Shown: positions 8,849 through 16,457 of the stretch, in pieces
How the letters are laid out: each line of letters opens with the position of its first letter
How positions within the stretch are numbered: the stretch's first letter is position 1
Assembly: GCA_020431995.1 (NCBI GenBank)
Contig: JAGQHE010000029.1
Span: 1 to 64,000, forward strand
From: Candidatus Nitrosopumilus sp.
GTDB taxonomy: Archaea > Thermoproteota > Nitrososphaeria > Nitrososphaerales > Nitrosopumilaceae
Reading direction: 5' to 3'
Length of the DNA stretch: 64,000 nucleotides
The notes under the pieces: generated by a model
What the model saw: the letters and a program-made list of their open reading frames with translations, nothing else
What the model was told of the DNA's origin: nothing
Databases searched by the model: none
Made by a program: the position numbers and the translations under genes

Positions 8849-9397
8849 TTAAGTAACAGAAATCTTCTTTAATTTTAATTTTATAGCATCTGACAATGGC
8901 AATGAATCAATTTTTCCATCTGGAGTAAAAAGTATCAAATATTTTGCTTTATTTAACGTGAATTTTTTATCTGAATGAATTTCTGTGATCTTTAATTTAG
9001 AAGAATAAGGCTCAGTTTCATATTTGTCTTTACTGTCTAATATTTTCCATAATTTCATGAATGCTTTCCAATGTAATCTATGAATGATATCTCCTGGTTT
9101 GGCCGATACTGGGTTGTGCTTTGTACAAAATACAGGTGTATGAAAAGAGGTAAAAAATGATACCACTGGTTTAGTTTCTTCTTTAACAAAATCTGTCCAA
9201 ATTATCAATCCATGATAATGAAATCTAGTAAATCCACATTCATCTTTCACTCCTACAGGTTCGTAATCATCTATTTTTTTAGGCCCATCAAAATCCCAAT
9301 AAAATGAGTGAATTTTTGAGCCAATTGCTAATGAATCCCCCTCATCAAAAACTTGTTGAGGTTTTGAACCTTTACTGATTTTTACTATTTCAGTCAT
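8849..9397 (-). CDS. unknown cassette protein A
   Basis: A 182-residue protein with no family I recognise. It is soluble, with aromatic and His-rich stretches (IHSFYWDFDG; RFHYHGLIIWTDF; HRLHWKAFMKLW) and a Lys-rich C-terminus. It overlaps the preceding minus-strand gene by 8 nt, so the two are an operon. The codon use is AT-rich compared with flanking genes, and the gene lies between direct repeats, which points to acquisition by transfer. Confidence 0.7.
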   Translation of the reverse strand: MTEIVKISKGSKPQQVFDEGDSLAIGSKIHSFYWDFDGPKKIDDYEPVGVKDECGFTRFHYHGLIIWTDFVKEETKPVVSFFTSFHTPVFCTKHNPVSAKPGDIIHRLHWKAFMKLWKILDSKDKYETEPYSSKLKITEIHSDKKFTLNKAKYLILFTPDGKIDSLPLSDAIKLKLKKISVT

Positions 9398-10028
9398 TAA
9401 TTGTAAAAATAGGTTTTCCGTCTATAACGTCAATTTGTTTTAATTCTGAATCTTGTAGTGGATCGATTCCTAATTCTTTGTAGTATTCATCTAATGATTG
9501 AACTTCATCGAGAATTTCTTTACATCTTTTAAATTTCAAAATCGCATCTTTTGGATTTGAACATTCTAGTGAGACGAAAATGTCTCTAAAGTACGTATCT
9601 AAAGTGGTTGCAATATCCATTAAATACGAATCATCTTTATTTTGAAGTTTAAATTTATTTAATGCGTCGATAGTTTCAAGCATTTGTTTATTATCAAATG
9701 TCTGATTCTTTACATCTAGAATATTCTGTGAAATTCTTGAAGATAATTCTGGCCATTTTTTTCTAGTAAGAATTTTGTATATGCTTGATGATTTTGAAAG
9801 ACGTTTTGGGTTAGATTTAGAAGATAGAATCTGTGTCGAAATACTGATGTTTTCTAAAGCATGACTCTTGTTTCCATTAGTTTTTCTGATCATATCCATT
9901 TTTGGGGTGGTAATTCCTTGTATTTCCATAACTTCAGAAATAAGATTTGATGGGTGTTTTGAACTATCTATTTTCGGTCGGAATGAATAATCTGTTACAC
10001 TAGAATTAGTAAATAATGTCATGGCCAT
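9390..10028 (-). CDS. unknown cassette protein B
   Basis: A 212-residue protein, unrecognised. The N-terminal 70 residues are Ser/Lys/Asn-rich and probably disordered; residues about 90-195 look helical (MLETIDALNKFKLQ; LKFKRCKEILDEVQSLDEY). The next gene starts inside its 3' end (8-nt overlap). A box A TTAATATTAA (10051-10060) lies about 27 nt before the ATG, supporting a leaderless start. Possibly a two-component partner of protein A. Confidence 0.7.
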   Translation of the reverse strand: MAMTLFTNSSVTDYSFRPKIDSSKHPSNLISEVMEIQGITTPKMDMIRKTNGNKSHALENISISTQILSSKSNPKRLSKSSSIYKILTRKKWPELSSRISQNILDVKNQTFDNKQMLETIDALNKFKLQNKDDSYLMDIATTLDTYFRDIFVSLECSNPKDAILKFKRCKEILDEVQSLDEYYKELGIDPLQDSELKQIDVIDGKPIFTIND

Positions 10029-10050
10029 ACTAATGAATCAAAGAATCTAC

Positions 10051-10086
10051 TTAATATTAATTCCCAATAAACATCTTTTTTAAATA
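10051..10086. promoter_or_regulatory. divergent promoter region of the cassette
   Basis: TTAATATTAA (10051-10060) is positioned for the minus-strand operon starting at 10028, and TTTAAATA (10079-10086) about 24 nt before the plus-strand ATG at 10106. The two directions share a 77-nt spacer. Confidence 0.5.
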
Positions 10087-10105
10087 GAAATTTTTACTAT
10101 CCTCA

Positions 10106-10480
10106 ATGGCTTCAAAGAAAACGCGCAATTCAGGGCCTAAAATTACCGTAACAAAGAGTGAAGACTATGAAGATATTTTTGTCAGCACTGTGTGGGGGGG
10201 GACAAGGCCTGGTCATATTGAGGCAGTAGTAGTTTCCGAAAGTATCGAAATGGATGAAGCATTAAAAGATTTGGCAATAAATACTGCTAAAGTAAACGCC
10301 CATCGAGAAATTCGCTGTAGGTTGATTTTTGAACCTCATTCATTCAAAGACATAGTTACATGGATGAATGAGAAACTTAAGGAATATGAATATGTTTATG
10401 GCCCAATCAAGACTATGAAAGAAGTTCAAGAAAAATACTCCGATTTTGCCAAGTCAAAATCTACGAATAATTTGGAATAA
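10106..10480 (+). CDS. cassette protein C, DUF3467-like
   Basis: A 124-residue protein with a basic N-terminus and a beta-rich centre (DIFVSTVWGGTRPGHIEAVVV), then CRLIFEPHSFKDIV and WMNEKLKEYEYVYGPI. The last part resembles the end of DUF3467, where a strand is followed by a helix and a YExxxGxI motif; this is a weak match by eye. Divergent from proteins A and B and inside the same repeat-bounded AT-rich cassette. Confidence 0.6.
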   Translation: MASKKTRNSGPKITVTKSEDYEDIFVSTVWGGTRPGHIEAVVVSESIEMDEALKDLAINTAKVNAHREIRCRLIFEPHSFKDIVTWMNEKLKEYEYVYGPIKTMKEVQEKYSDFAKSKSTNNLE

Positions 10481-10541
10481 TTACTAAGATCAATTCCCAC
10501 TTGTGTCAATAACATTTGCTAGATGCATATTTCATGCACAG

Positions 10542-10568
10542 TATTAACGGGGTTGAAAGTTTTAGGCC
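10542..10568 (+). repeat. right copy of the 27-bp imperfect direct repeat
   Basis: TATTAACGGGGTTGAAAG followed by TTTTAGGCC. It differs from 8808-8834 at three positions and sits upstream of the gene at 10629. Confidence 0.7.
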
Positions 10569-10628
10569 ATTTTTTAACTGTTAAAATGGCATTGAATAAT
10601 TATTAAACAAAAAACATCTCGTCTTGTT

Positions 10629-11033
10629 ATGCCATTGGACAAAATGCCTGATCCGGGACAGTTCATTCCGACTCACAAATCAGTTGTGCTGCACAGGAGA
10701 GGGGAGCCTGTCGCATGCATTGTTGATGGCTCGGATCCGTCTTTGTATGCCCCTCTTGAAAACGACCCTTCGCTGCAAGCGGCACTGACAGGTTTTCTAA
10801 ACAAAGACGAAGAGTTTGGGTTGCTGTTTGGATTTCAGCTAAAGATCAAAACGGACTCCGCCTTCTTACAGTTTACCGTGTATCCTGATGAGGAATTCGT
10901 GGACACTGTGATCTTTGATGAGAGGGTATACATCATCAGCAAAAGGATGGAACCAATCTTCACACTAAAGGTCGCGACGGATCAGTTCGTTATGGCAAAA
11001 TCAGAGTTTGACAAATTCAAAAAGATGGCGTGA
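10629..11033 (+). CDS. conserved-looking hypothetical protein
   Basis: A 134-residue acidic soluble protein without recognised family. The first half has PTHKSVVLHRRGEPVACIVD, the second a run of beta strands (FGLLFGFQLKIKT; FLQFTVYPDEEF; RVYIISKRMEPIFTLKV). A box A (ATTATTAAAC) lies about 27 nt before the ATG. Base composition returns here to that of the main chromosome. Confidence 0.65.
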   Translation: MPLDKMPDPGQFIPTHKSVVLHRRGEPVACIVDGSDPSLYAPLENDPSLQAALTGFLNKDEEFGLLFGFQLKIKTDSAFLQFTVYPDEEFVDTVIFDERVYIISKRMEPIFTLKVATDQFVMAKSEFDKFKKMA

Positions 11034-11074
11034 ACATCCAAGCATTTTATAGATGACTGTCTCTAGACCTCCTG

Positions 11075-11740
11075 ATGGCAAGCTTTGCCCAGATGCTAAA
11101 GGCGAGAGAGCCCGTCTTGCTTGACAGGGAGGACGGCCATTGGTATCAAACAAAGTTTGACAAAATTTATCCGTCCATCAGCACTGTCTTGTCAGCTACT
11201 GCGTCTGAGGAAAAGAAAAACGGCATCTCGCAATGGCAGGAAAACGAGCCTGCGCATGAGTACATCACTGCCCAGGCCCAGCATGTCGGAACCCAGTCCC
11301 ACAAAATAATCGAGGACTATCTGAACAATGCCCTGTCCTATGAGGGATACGACTTGCTTCCAATTGCCCATTTTAACAACCTCAGGCCGTTTCTTGAGAA
11401 CATCTCTGATGTCGTATGCATTGAGCAGCGAATGTATTCTGACAGGCTCAGGGTCGCAGGAACAAGTGACCTTATTGCAAAATACAATGGGGATCTGTCC
11501 ATAATCGATTACAAGACAAAAAGAAAGCCCCAGGTCGATGATTACATGTACGAGTACTATTTGCAAACTACGTGCTATGCCCAAATGTTTCACGAGGCAA
11601 CGGGCCAAAAAATCAACCAGGTCGTGATTCTGGTAAGCAGTGAGAAAAACACCCGGCAGGAATTCATAAAATCATGCGATGACTATGTTGAGCCAATCAG
11701 TAGGAGAGTCGAGCAATTCTATCTGAGCAGCCTGCTTTGA
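11075..11740 (+). CDS. PD-(D/E)XK exonuclease-like protein (MGME1/Cas4-like fold)
   Basis: The 221-residue protein has the core signature: HKIIEDYL (conserved Glu), GTSDLIAKY (catalytic Asp), IIDYKTKRK (D-Y-K) and YYLQTTCYAQM (QxxxY motif), the order found in PD-(D/E)XK nucleases of the MGME1 type. No Cas4-type C-terminal Cys cluster, so not Cas4 or AddB. Probable role is processing of single-strand ends in DNA repair or replication. Follows the previous gene by 41 nt on the same strand. Confidence 0.8.
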   Translation: MASFAQMLKAREPVLLDREDGHWYQTKFDKIYPSISTVLSATASEEKKNGISQWQENEPAHEYITAQAQHVGTQSHKIIEDYLNNALSYEGYDLLPIAHFNNLRPFLENISDVVCIEQRMYSDRLRVAGTSDLIAKYNGDLSIIDYKTKRKPQVDDYMYEYYLQTTCYAQMFHEATGQKINQVVILVSSEKNTRQEFIKSCDDYVEPISRRVEQFYLSSLL

Positions 11741-11783
11741 TCTGTCTGAACAGAAATAAATTGGATGGCGCATCTGATTGTTC

Positions 11784-12080
11784 ATGGCAGACAAAATCAC
11801 TGCAGAACAACTGAGATCACGGGCAACAGATTTTGTGATAATTGATGTCCGGGAGCCTGATGAGGTGGAGAGCGGGAAAATAGAGTCTTCTACCCACATG
11901 CCGCTTGGCCTGGCAATCAGAAATGCCAAGAAAAAACAGATTGAGGATCTCAGGGGGAAAAAGATATGCACATACTGCGGAACCGGTTACAGGGGCAACA
12001 TCGCAGCAGATGAGCTTGTAAAAGAAGGCTTTGACGCGGTGACTCTGGAAGGCGGATACCCGTCCTGGGCCCAATCTTAG
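11784..12080 (+). CDS. rhodanese-like sulfurtransferase
   Basis: A 98-residue single rhodanese domain from ATG 11784, 28 nt after an AATAAATT box. Signatures are VIIDVREPDEVESGKI, HMPLG and the active loop CTYCGTGYRGN ending in EGGYPSWAQ. The persulfide-carrying Cys should be the first one in CTYCGTGYR (the family loop CxxGxR); the insertion makes the loop one residue longer than usual. Likely a sulfur carrier or transferase in the cytosol. Confidence 0.85.
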   Translation: MADKITAEQLRSRATDFVIIDVREPDEVESGKIESSTHMPLGLAIRNAKKKQIEDLRGKKICTYCGTGYRGNIAADELVKEGFDAVTLEGGYPSWAQS

Positions 12081-12084
12081 TTTT

Positions 12085-12435
12085 TTACTCGTTCCATATT
12101 GGCTGCTTCTTGAGCCATGAAATCAGGTCCTTGTACAGGTGGCTCTTCTCCATGTTCAAAACCCCTATCTCAAGATTTGTAGATGACTTTACTGTCTTTG
12201 TGTATTTCGCGTGTACTGCAAAAATTATCTTGTCGAGAAACATCTCGTTTTGCATCTCCTTTTTTGCCAGCTCTTCTGACTCTGTCATTGCAAAACTTGC
12301 AAACAGGACTCCGTCAATCCAATATGCGTGAGCTGCCTCAAGAGAGGACATCATTCCTATCAGGTCGTCAAGGCTGAGCTTTATCATGTCACGAACATAG
12401 ATCCTGTCGTACGGTTTATGGACAAATTCGGTCAT
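12085..12435 (-). CDS. hypothetical protein
   Basis: A 116-residue soluble protein beginning MTEFVHKPYDRIYVRDMIK with a helix (LDDLIGMMSSLEAAHAYW) followed by strands. No family recognised. It converges on the rhodanese gene with 4 nt between stops. Confidence 0.65.
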   Translation of the reverse strand: MTEFVHKPYDRIYVRDMIKLSLDDLIGMMSSLEAAHAYWIDGVLFASFAMTESEELAKKEMQNEMFLDKIIFAVHAKYTKTVKSSTNLEIGVLNMEKSHLYKDLISWLKKQPIWNE

Positions 12436-12496
12436 GATGGTACCTTCGCGTAGAGTCTAATGAACATTTGGAAATTTTATATCAGGTTTTGTCCAA

Positions 12497-12733
12497 ATGG
12501 CTTTCATGGCAGAGGAATTGTCTGACTATGGCCTGTTTGTTACCGAATTCCCAAAAAGCGGTTACAGCCTGGTGGACTACCTTCAGGGCAGGGTCCACTT
12601 TGCACTGCTTGATCAAATGAAGCTGATGCATGCTTCTGGCATGACTCAAAACGAGATGAGGGAAGTGATCATGACAAGCATTGCTAGGATAGTTGATCAT
12701 TTTGAGCCTGAAAAAGAATCAGAAAGTTCTTGA
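12497..12733 (+). CDS. hypothetical small helical protein
   Basis: 78 residues (75 from ATG 12506), acidic, with helices LVDYLQGRVHFALLDQMKLM and EMREVIMTSIARIVDHF. No motif recognised. An AT-rich TTTTATAT box lies about 25 nt upstream. Its 3' end overlaps the next minus-strand gene by 15 nt. Confidence 0.6.
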   Translation: MAFMAEELSDYGLFVTEFPKSGYSLVDYLQGRVHFALLDQMKLMHASGMTQNEMREVIMTSIARIVDHFEPEKESESS

Positions 12734-12850
12734 TTCCAATCTTGCAGAGTCTGCCATGATTATCTTGTGGCATTTGCAGTAGCAGTTGTAATGAGGCATG
12801 TCGTTGTCCATTCGATACCTGCATTCTTTTGTGTGCTCCATCATTGACAT
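12719..12850 (-). CDS. 43-residue Cys/His-rich protein
   Basis: The frame begins MSMMEHTKECRYRMDND and contains HYNCYCKCHKIIM: four Cys and several His consistent with one metal site. The CYCKCHKI motif resembles CGCECHKI in the product at 8604-8735. The end overlaps the convergent gene at 12497-12733 antisense. Confidence 0.6.
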   Translation of the reverse strand: MSMMEHTKECRYRMDNDMPHYNCYCKCHKIIMADSARLESRTF

Positions 12851-12862
12851 TGCGGGTTGCTC

Positions 12863-13018
12863 CTAGGATGATCTCTTGCATTCAAAATAATCCCGTATTG
12901 ATTCGTTAAGATCCTTTATCATCTGCTCGTCTGAAAAATCTGCGTCCCTTAGCATGTCCCATTTTTTCTCAATGTCTTCTTTTAGAACATAAAGCATTCT
13001 CTTGTCGTCGCAGTGCAT
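12863..13018 (-). CDS. 51-residue acidic helical protein
   Basis: The frame begins MHCDDKRMLYVLKEDIEKKW and ends DYFECKRSS. Strongly helical with alternating charge; two Cys near the ends. It lies 12 nt upstream of the Cys-rich gene at 12719-12850 on the same strand, so the two are probably co-transcribed. No family recognised. Confidence 0.55.
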   Translation of the reverse strand: MHCDDKRMLYVLKEDIEKKWDMLRDADFSDEQMIKDLNESIRDYFECKRSS

Positions 13019-13048
13019 GGCAGGTTAACCGCACTGCAGGATTTATTG

Positions 13049-13171
13049 CTATTCATCAAAAAAGCACGTGTCAACAAAACCTATGCCCTGCGCAAGCGCC
13101 AAACCCGAATCGGTCATGTTTGAATCCACAAATCCAACAATGCATCTGATGGCAGCGTCATCGTCTTGCAT
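13049..13171 (-). CDS. 40-residue hypothetical protein
   Basis: The frame MQDDDAAIRCIVGFVDSN continues to GIGFVDTCFFDE. Acidic with two Cys. Same strand and close spacing (30 nt) to the gene at 12863-13018. Upstream lies another tiny frame; the four could be one transcript. Confidence 0.45.
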   Translation of the reverse strand: MQDDDAAIRCIVGFVDSNMTDSGLALAQGIGFVDTCFFDE

Positions 13172-13174
13172 GTC

Positions 13175-13258
13175 TCAAATATGTGGGATCACTGTCTGAC
13201 AAAGTGATTTGCAAGCATCACCATGTATGAATTGGTAGTAATTCTTTAAATCAAACAT
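13175..13258 (-). CDS. possible 27-residue peptide
   Basis: MFDLKNYYQFIHGDACKS to QTVIPHI, ending 3 nt before the next small gene. Weak support: only spacing and protein-like composition. Confidence 0.25.
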   Translation of the reverse strand: MFDLKNYYQFIHGDACKSLCQTVIPHI

Positions 13259-13328
13259 CGCCTATGACTGGTACCCGACCATACGTGGTGTGATTCAACA
13301 TTCAATGAGTTTTGAATCCCACCATTTT

Positions 13329-13796
13329 TCATTTCTGCACGTTTGCAGTTTTTTCATAATAGTACTCTTGTTTCTTGAGATCCTTCTCAGATATTATCCT
13401 GCATTTTCTCATGGGTACCAGTCTAGAAACCTGCTCATATGTTTTCATGTCCCTGACGTCTGCGGCATATGCTATTTGAAGAAGGGGGGATTTTTCCTCG
13501 ATCATCGGCTTTGCATTTTCATATCCGCCGCTTTGCCTCATTCCTGTCCGAAACAATCCCAGGGGAATCTTGCTTTTTGATATCTGCGGATCTTGGTAGC
13601 AGCAAATTGCAAACTCGCCGTTGTCTTTCTCGATGATTGTCATCCTGGTAAATTTGTCACTCCAATCTTCAACTTCTCTGGCTATGCGCGCAGCCTCTTT
13701 TTTGTCCTCAAAAACGGTCGACACCACCAGCCTGTCCTTCTCATATGCCCATGAAATCCCGTAAAAGTTCCTGCACCAATCAATCTCATAAGGCAT
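13329..13796 (-). CDS. hypothetical protein
   Basis: A 155-residue soluble protein with a first half resembling a small alpha/beta domain (YGISWAYEKDRLVVSTVF; EEVEDW-type helix; GEFAICCYQDP) and a basic C-terminus. No recognised family. Stands alone between small genes. Confidence 0.6.
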   Translation of the reverse strand: MPYEIDWCRNFYGISWAYEKDRLVVSTVFEDKKEAARIAREVEDWSDKFTRMTIIEKDNGEFAICCYQDPQISKSKIPLGLFRTGMRQSGGYENAKPMIEEKSPLLQIAYAADVRDMKTYEQVSRLVPMRKCRIISEKDLKKQEYYYEKTANVQK

Positions 13797-13924
13797 AGCA
13801 TGAATCTGAAAATTATCAAATTAATGCTTTCGAATCTGAATCGTAATCTGCCCGCAATGAAAAACCGTGCATGTGAGCTCGCATGGCTACAAAGCCAAGA
13901 ACATGTGCAACCGTGATCAAAAAA

Positions 13925-13956
13925 CATCAACTAATTCGCTTGGGAACTAGTTGATG
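13925..13956. repeat. 9-bp perfect inverted repeat with 14-nt loop
   Basis: CATCAACTA and TAGTTGATG flank a 14-nt spacer. The right arm contains the stop codon of the minus-strand Cys-rich gene at 13947-14075, so in RNA it would form a stem at its 3' end. It could be a termination or processing hairpin. Confidence 0.45.
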
Positions 13957-14075
13957 CCTCTTAGGCTGCAGCTGCATTTTTCTCTTTTGCCGCAATACGG
14001 GCAATTGCAATCACAGCAGAGCAGTGCTTGCCCGCACGGCTCGCACTTTGTGTATTCGGCAAAATCCTCCTTCAA
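13947..14075 (-). CDS. 42-residue nine-Cys protein
   Basis: From TTG 14075 the product starts MKEDFAEYTKCEPCGQ and continues with CCDCNCPYCGKREKCSC. Nine Cys in about 25 residues suggest one or two zinc sites or a metallothionein-like cluster. No ATG is available in frame. The 3' end is built into a 9-bp inverted repeat. Function unknown. Confidence 0.55.
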   Translation of the reverse strand: MKEDFAEYTKCEPCGQALLCCDCNCPYCGKREKCSCSLRGIN

Positions 14076-14268
14076 AACACATCACCTTTCATACATTAGT
14101 ATGCACGACAAAATTGATAAGTGGTTTGCCTGATCTCCTGAAAATTAGTTTTGTTTTTTTGCCTAGACTGTACAAACGTTTGAAGACACGGGACAGTTTC
14201 CGGATTCGAAAACATGGCATGCGTATTTGTCTGGGGCATGCTAGGAGCATTGAAAGATCGCAGATTTC

Positions 14269-14421
14269 CTATTGTGATCGTTTCTTCAACAATGCTTCCT
14301 GTGGAGTTTTTTCTTTGTTTGCTTCCCAATGCCAGCAGTGATGCTTTTTCCAATGCGTTTCCAATTCTTCCGTGGCGGGCTCCTTTCCCAAAGGGGTCCC
14401 GCATAACTTACACTGGATCAT
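14269..14421 (-). CDS. 50-residue zinc-finger-like protein
   Basis: The frame begins MIQCKLCGTPLGKEP and continues ETHWKKHHCWHWEANKEK. CxxC followed by H and HC gives a C2HC-type zinc finger. Its start overlaps the end of a 29-residue frame immediately upstream, suggesting coupling. Confidence 0.6.
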   Translation of the reverse strand: MIQCKLCGTPLGKEPATEELETHWKKHHCWHWEANKEKTPQEALLKKRSQ

Positions 14422-14497
14422 TTTTTTCTACGCTGTCTTTCTTTTTCTGCCTGGTGATTGGATGGCATTGAACCGGAAAGTTCTCGTCATCGACCAT
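14408..14497 (-). CDS. possible 29-residue peptide upstream of the zinc finger
   Basis: MVDDENFPVQCHPITRQ to EKNDPV. A CTCTTAATTTTG box about 28 nt before the ATG fits a leaderless promoter. The end overlaps the next start by 14 nt. Confidence 0.35.
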   Translation of the reverse strand: MVDDENFPVQCHPITRQKKKDSVEKNDPV

Positions 14498-14542
14498 GCT
14501 GTGCTTTGAACTGTGCAAAATTAAGAGTTTTGGTCAAAACGA

Positions 14543-14920
14543 TCATTTGCTTGAATTTGGGGTTCTGGCTGCCGTGTCTGGTTTGTTTTTTACGGGCTTG
14601 TCTTTCTTTTTGTTCTCTCGGAATTTCTCCTTTCTCCGTTTTCTTTCCAAGTTCATTATCGTGTAAATTTTCCCCGTCTCGCACAACTTCATGTCCCCTG
14701 TAACCTGATCATGAATGGAGTCCAGCGTGCCATCTGACAGTAGTTCCCCGACAATTCTCCATGCCATGCTTTCCGAAATGTCGAATTTGTAGGGGATCGT
14801 TGAAACTTTTGTAAAAAAACCGCTTCTTGAGTTTCTTAAAATAAACTGCATGACCTTCTGTTCTGTTGTCAGCGACGGCCCCTTCTTTGCAAACCGTCTG
14901 AATGGTTTTCTTTCTGACAT
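14543..14920 (-). CDS. winged-helix DNA-binding protein with basic tail
   Basis: 125 residues. The centre (residues about 18-95) reads as a winged helix: TEQKVMQFILRNSRSGFF, the recognition-helix region ISESMAWRIVGELLSDGTL and a wing DMKLCETGKIYTI. The last 30 residues are Lys/Arg-rich and probably disordered, ending with TPNSSK. Likely a small transcription factor or chromatin-associated protein; target unknown. Confidence 0.65.
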   Translation of the reverse strand: MSERKPFRRFAKKGPSLTTEQKVMQFILRNSRSGFFTKVSTIPYKFDISESMAWRIVGELLSDGTLDSIHDQVTGDMKLCETGKIYTIMNLERKRRKEKFRENKKKDKPVKNKPDTAARTPNSSK

Positions 14921-14954
14921 GCTCTTTTACAAGATTACTGCTATTTTAGGTGAG

Positions 14955-15545
14955 TCATTTGGCATTAATGGTGTCAGGATCATTGTTTCCTGGCATGTAT
15001 TTGTCACCAAGACTGTCTTTCATTTTCTCATCAAACTCTTCTTGCAATCTTGTAAGATAAATTTCGGCTTCGGTCTCATCATCCGGGATGCCAGTGTCTG
15101 CATCATAGTTGAAACCGGTGGCTAAATGATAAAACTCCTCAAAAAACTCCTTGCAATCAATCACATCTGCCTTGCCATCGATTGATGCCACAAGGCAGTT
15201 ATTGTCCATTCTGAAATTCATGCAGACTTCACCCTCGATCATCGTGTCTGCAATCACTGCCATGAGATATGGGACATACTCCTCGTCTAGCCTTCCTTGG
15301 CCTTTGTTTGCTATCCAGAGCTCATGTCCGTCAAGCAGATGATCAAAAGTTCTGACTATGACGTCACGTATATCTGAATCAGGGTATGCTGACTTTGACT
15401 TCCATGAATCCGTCTTGAAGAGATCAGGCTCCACAAAAACCATGTCAAACCTCAAGTTCTCATTGACCTGCTCGTATTCCCAAACCTGCTTGTTGGTCCA
15501 CATTGGCGAGAATTCCTCTATGATCTTTTTCGTTCGTTGATCCAA
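14955..15545 (-). CDS. hypothetical acidic protein
   Basis: Up to 225 residues if started at ATG 15632, but that start overlaps the upstream same-strand zinc gene by 62 nt. TTG 15545 (196 residues) removes the overlap, and ATG 15503 is a third option. The protein is acidic, with FDMVFVEPDLF, HELWIANKGQG and a helical C-terminus rich in Asp/Glu. No family recognised. Probably co-transcribed with the zinc gene at 15571-15792. Confidence 0.6.
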   Translation of the reverse strand: MDQRTKKIIEEFSPMWTNKQVWEYEQVNENLRFDMVFVEPDLFKTDSWKSKSAYPDSDIRDVIVRTFDHLLDGHELWIANKGQGRLDEEYVPYLMAVIADTMIEGEVCMNFRMDNNCLVASIDGKADVIDCKEFFEEFYHLATGFNYDADTGIPDDETEAEIYLTRLQEEFDEKMKDSLGDKYMPGNNDPDTINAK

Positions 15546-15570
15546 TGCCGTTAGATCCTGTCCCTGCTGT

Positions 15571-15792
15571 TTAACCCTTCTTGTATTGGTGACTGATCCC
15601 GGATTTAAGAAACGCGAGCGTACACTCGGCAAGTTCTTTGCTGGAGTGTTTTTTTAGATCATGCTTGCAGTTGGGACAATTTCCAAGATCCTCATCGGAA
15701 AACTCGGTTCCTACTTGTTTCATGCAGCACTCCATCAACTCATCCGTGGAATGTGATTCCATTGCAAGCTTGCATGTTGGGCATTCGGTCAA
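15571..15792 (-). CDS. duplicated CPxC zinc-finger protein
   Basis: The 73-residue protein contains two copies of one unit: CPTCKLAMESHSTDELMECC and CPNCKHDLKKHSSKELAEC. Each has a CPxC knuckle, a His and a distal Cys, so two small C2HC zinc sites formed by internal duplication. It is the first gene of a probable two-gene unit with the gene ending at 14955. Confidence 0.7.
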   Translation of the reverse strand: MTECPTCKLAMESHSTDELMECCMKQVGTEFSDEDLGNCPNCKHDLKKHSSKELAECTLAFLKSGISHQYKKG

Positions 15793-15821
15793 AATCAGAT
15801 GCGACTATAACATGATGTCGC

Positions 15822-15830
15822 TATAAATTA
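15822..15830 (+). promoter_or_regulatory. box A TATAAATTA
   Basis: Lies about 28-30 nt before GTG 15856 and supports that codon as a leaderless start. Confidence 0.45.
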
Positions 15831-15855
15831 TATTTGATCCTCCCAGACAATCCGC

Positions 15856-16107
15856 GTGAATCTGGATAGATTTCAAAACGAGATGGCCTGTACCTGCAAT
15901 AGACGTGTGACATTTGATGTCGTGGATGACATAGAATGTGATTGGGGATCCCATACCGTGATTCAATGTCCTGAATGCGAGGAACTCTTTTCAGTAGACA
16001 GGCAATGCCCTGCGTTCAGAAGCGTTGGGGACTTGCTGAAAGTTAACCGTGACTTGTATTCTCAAGAAGAACTGTCAGAGTACATGTCAAGCTCGCACAC
16101 TTGTTAA
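15856..16107 (+). CDS. small Cys-rich zinc protein
   Basis: 83 residues from GTG 15856 (74 from ATG 15883). Cys pattern CTC, then C in DIECDWGSH, then CPECEELF and a later C before the end (SSSHTC). The CPEC knuckle with preceding strand VTFDVV suggests a zinc ribbon. No function assignable. Confidence 0.6.
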   Translation: MNLDRFQNEMACTCNRRVTFDVVDDIECDWGSHTVIQCPECEELFSVDRQCPAFRSVGDLLKVNRDLYSQEELSEYMSSSHTC

Positions 16108-16200
16108 CATTTGCTGCATGCATCTTGTCTTAGACGTCCTGTTCCTGACGCAACATTCAAACCACAAATCATGCTGTCCTTGTAACTCTGAAACTACTGG

Positions 16201-16296
16201 CTATCCGAACAACAGTGCCAAGCCCGCAACTAGCGCTGCCACAGAGATTCCCATCCAGACATAGAACTTCTTTAGCATGCGGTTCTCTTGGTTCAC
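16201..16296 (-). CDS. 31-residue single-span membrane peptide
   Basis: From GTG 16296: MNQENRMLKKFYVWM then an uninterrupted hydrophobic stretch SVAALVAGLALLFG to the stop. N-terminal positive charge followed by one membrane helix is typical of a small membrane protein. ATG 16278 is an alternative start. Compare the similar 25-residue frame at 39757-39834. Confidence 0.45.
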   Translation of the reverse strand: MNQENRMLKKFYVWMGISVAALVAGLALLFG

Positions 16297-16400
16297 CTAA
16301 AATTAATAGGTTTGATCTCACGTCATTACTTTCAATTGATTTCATGGCGCACGTAATCAATTTTAATCGAATTATTTAACGAGCATCTTGCAGTGTTGCT

Positions 16401-16457
16401 ATGAGCAAGACCTCAAACAAAGCTAAAAAAAGAGCAAAGGGTACAGACAAAGAGTAA
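16401..16457 (+). CDS. possible 18-residue Lys-rich peptide
   Basis: MSKTSNKAKKRAKGTDKE preceded by ATTTAAC about 25 nt upstream, the right spacing for leaderless initiation. The length makes it uncertain. Confidence 0.3.
   Translation: MSKTSNKAKKRAKGTDKE

Noticed and set aside
14076-14268. Overlapping frames on both strands longer than 70 residues
   Set aside because: Compositions are random-like and mutually exclusive; only the short zinc-finger frame at 14269-14421 and its neighbour looked protein-like.
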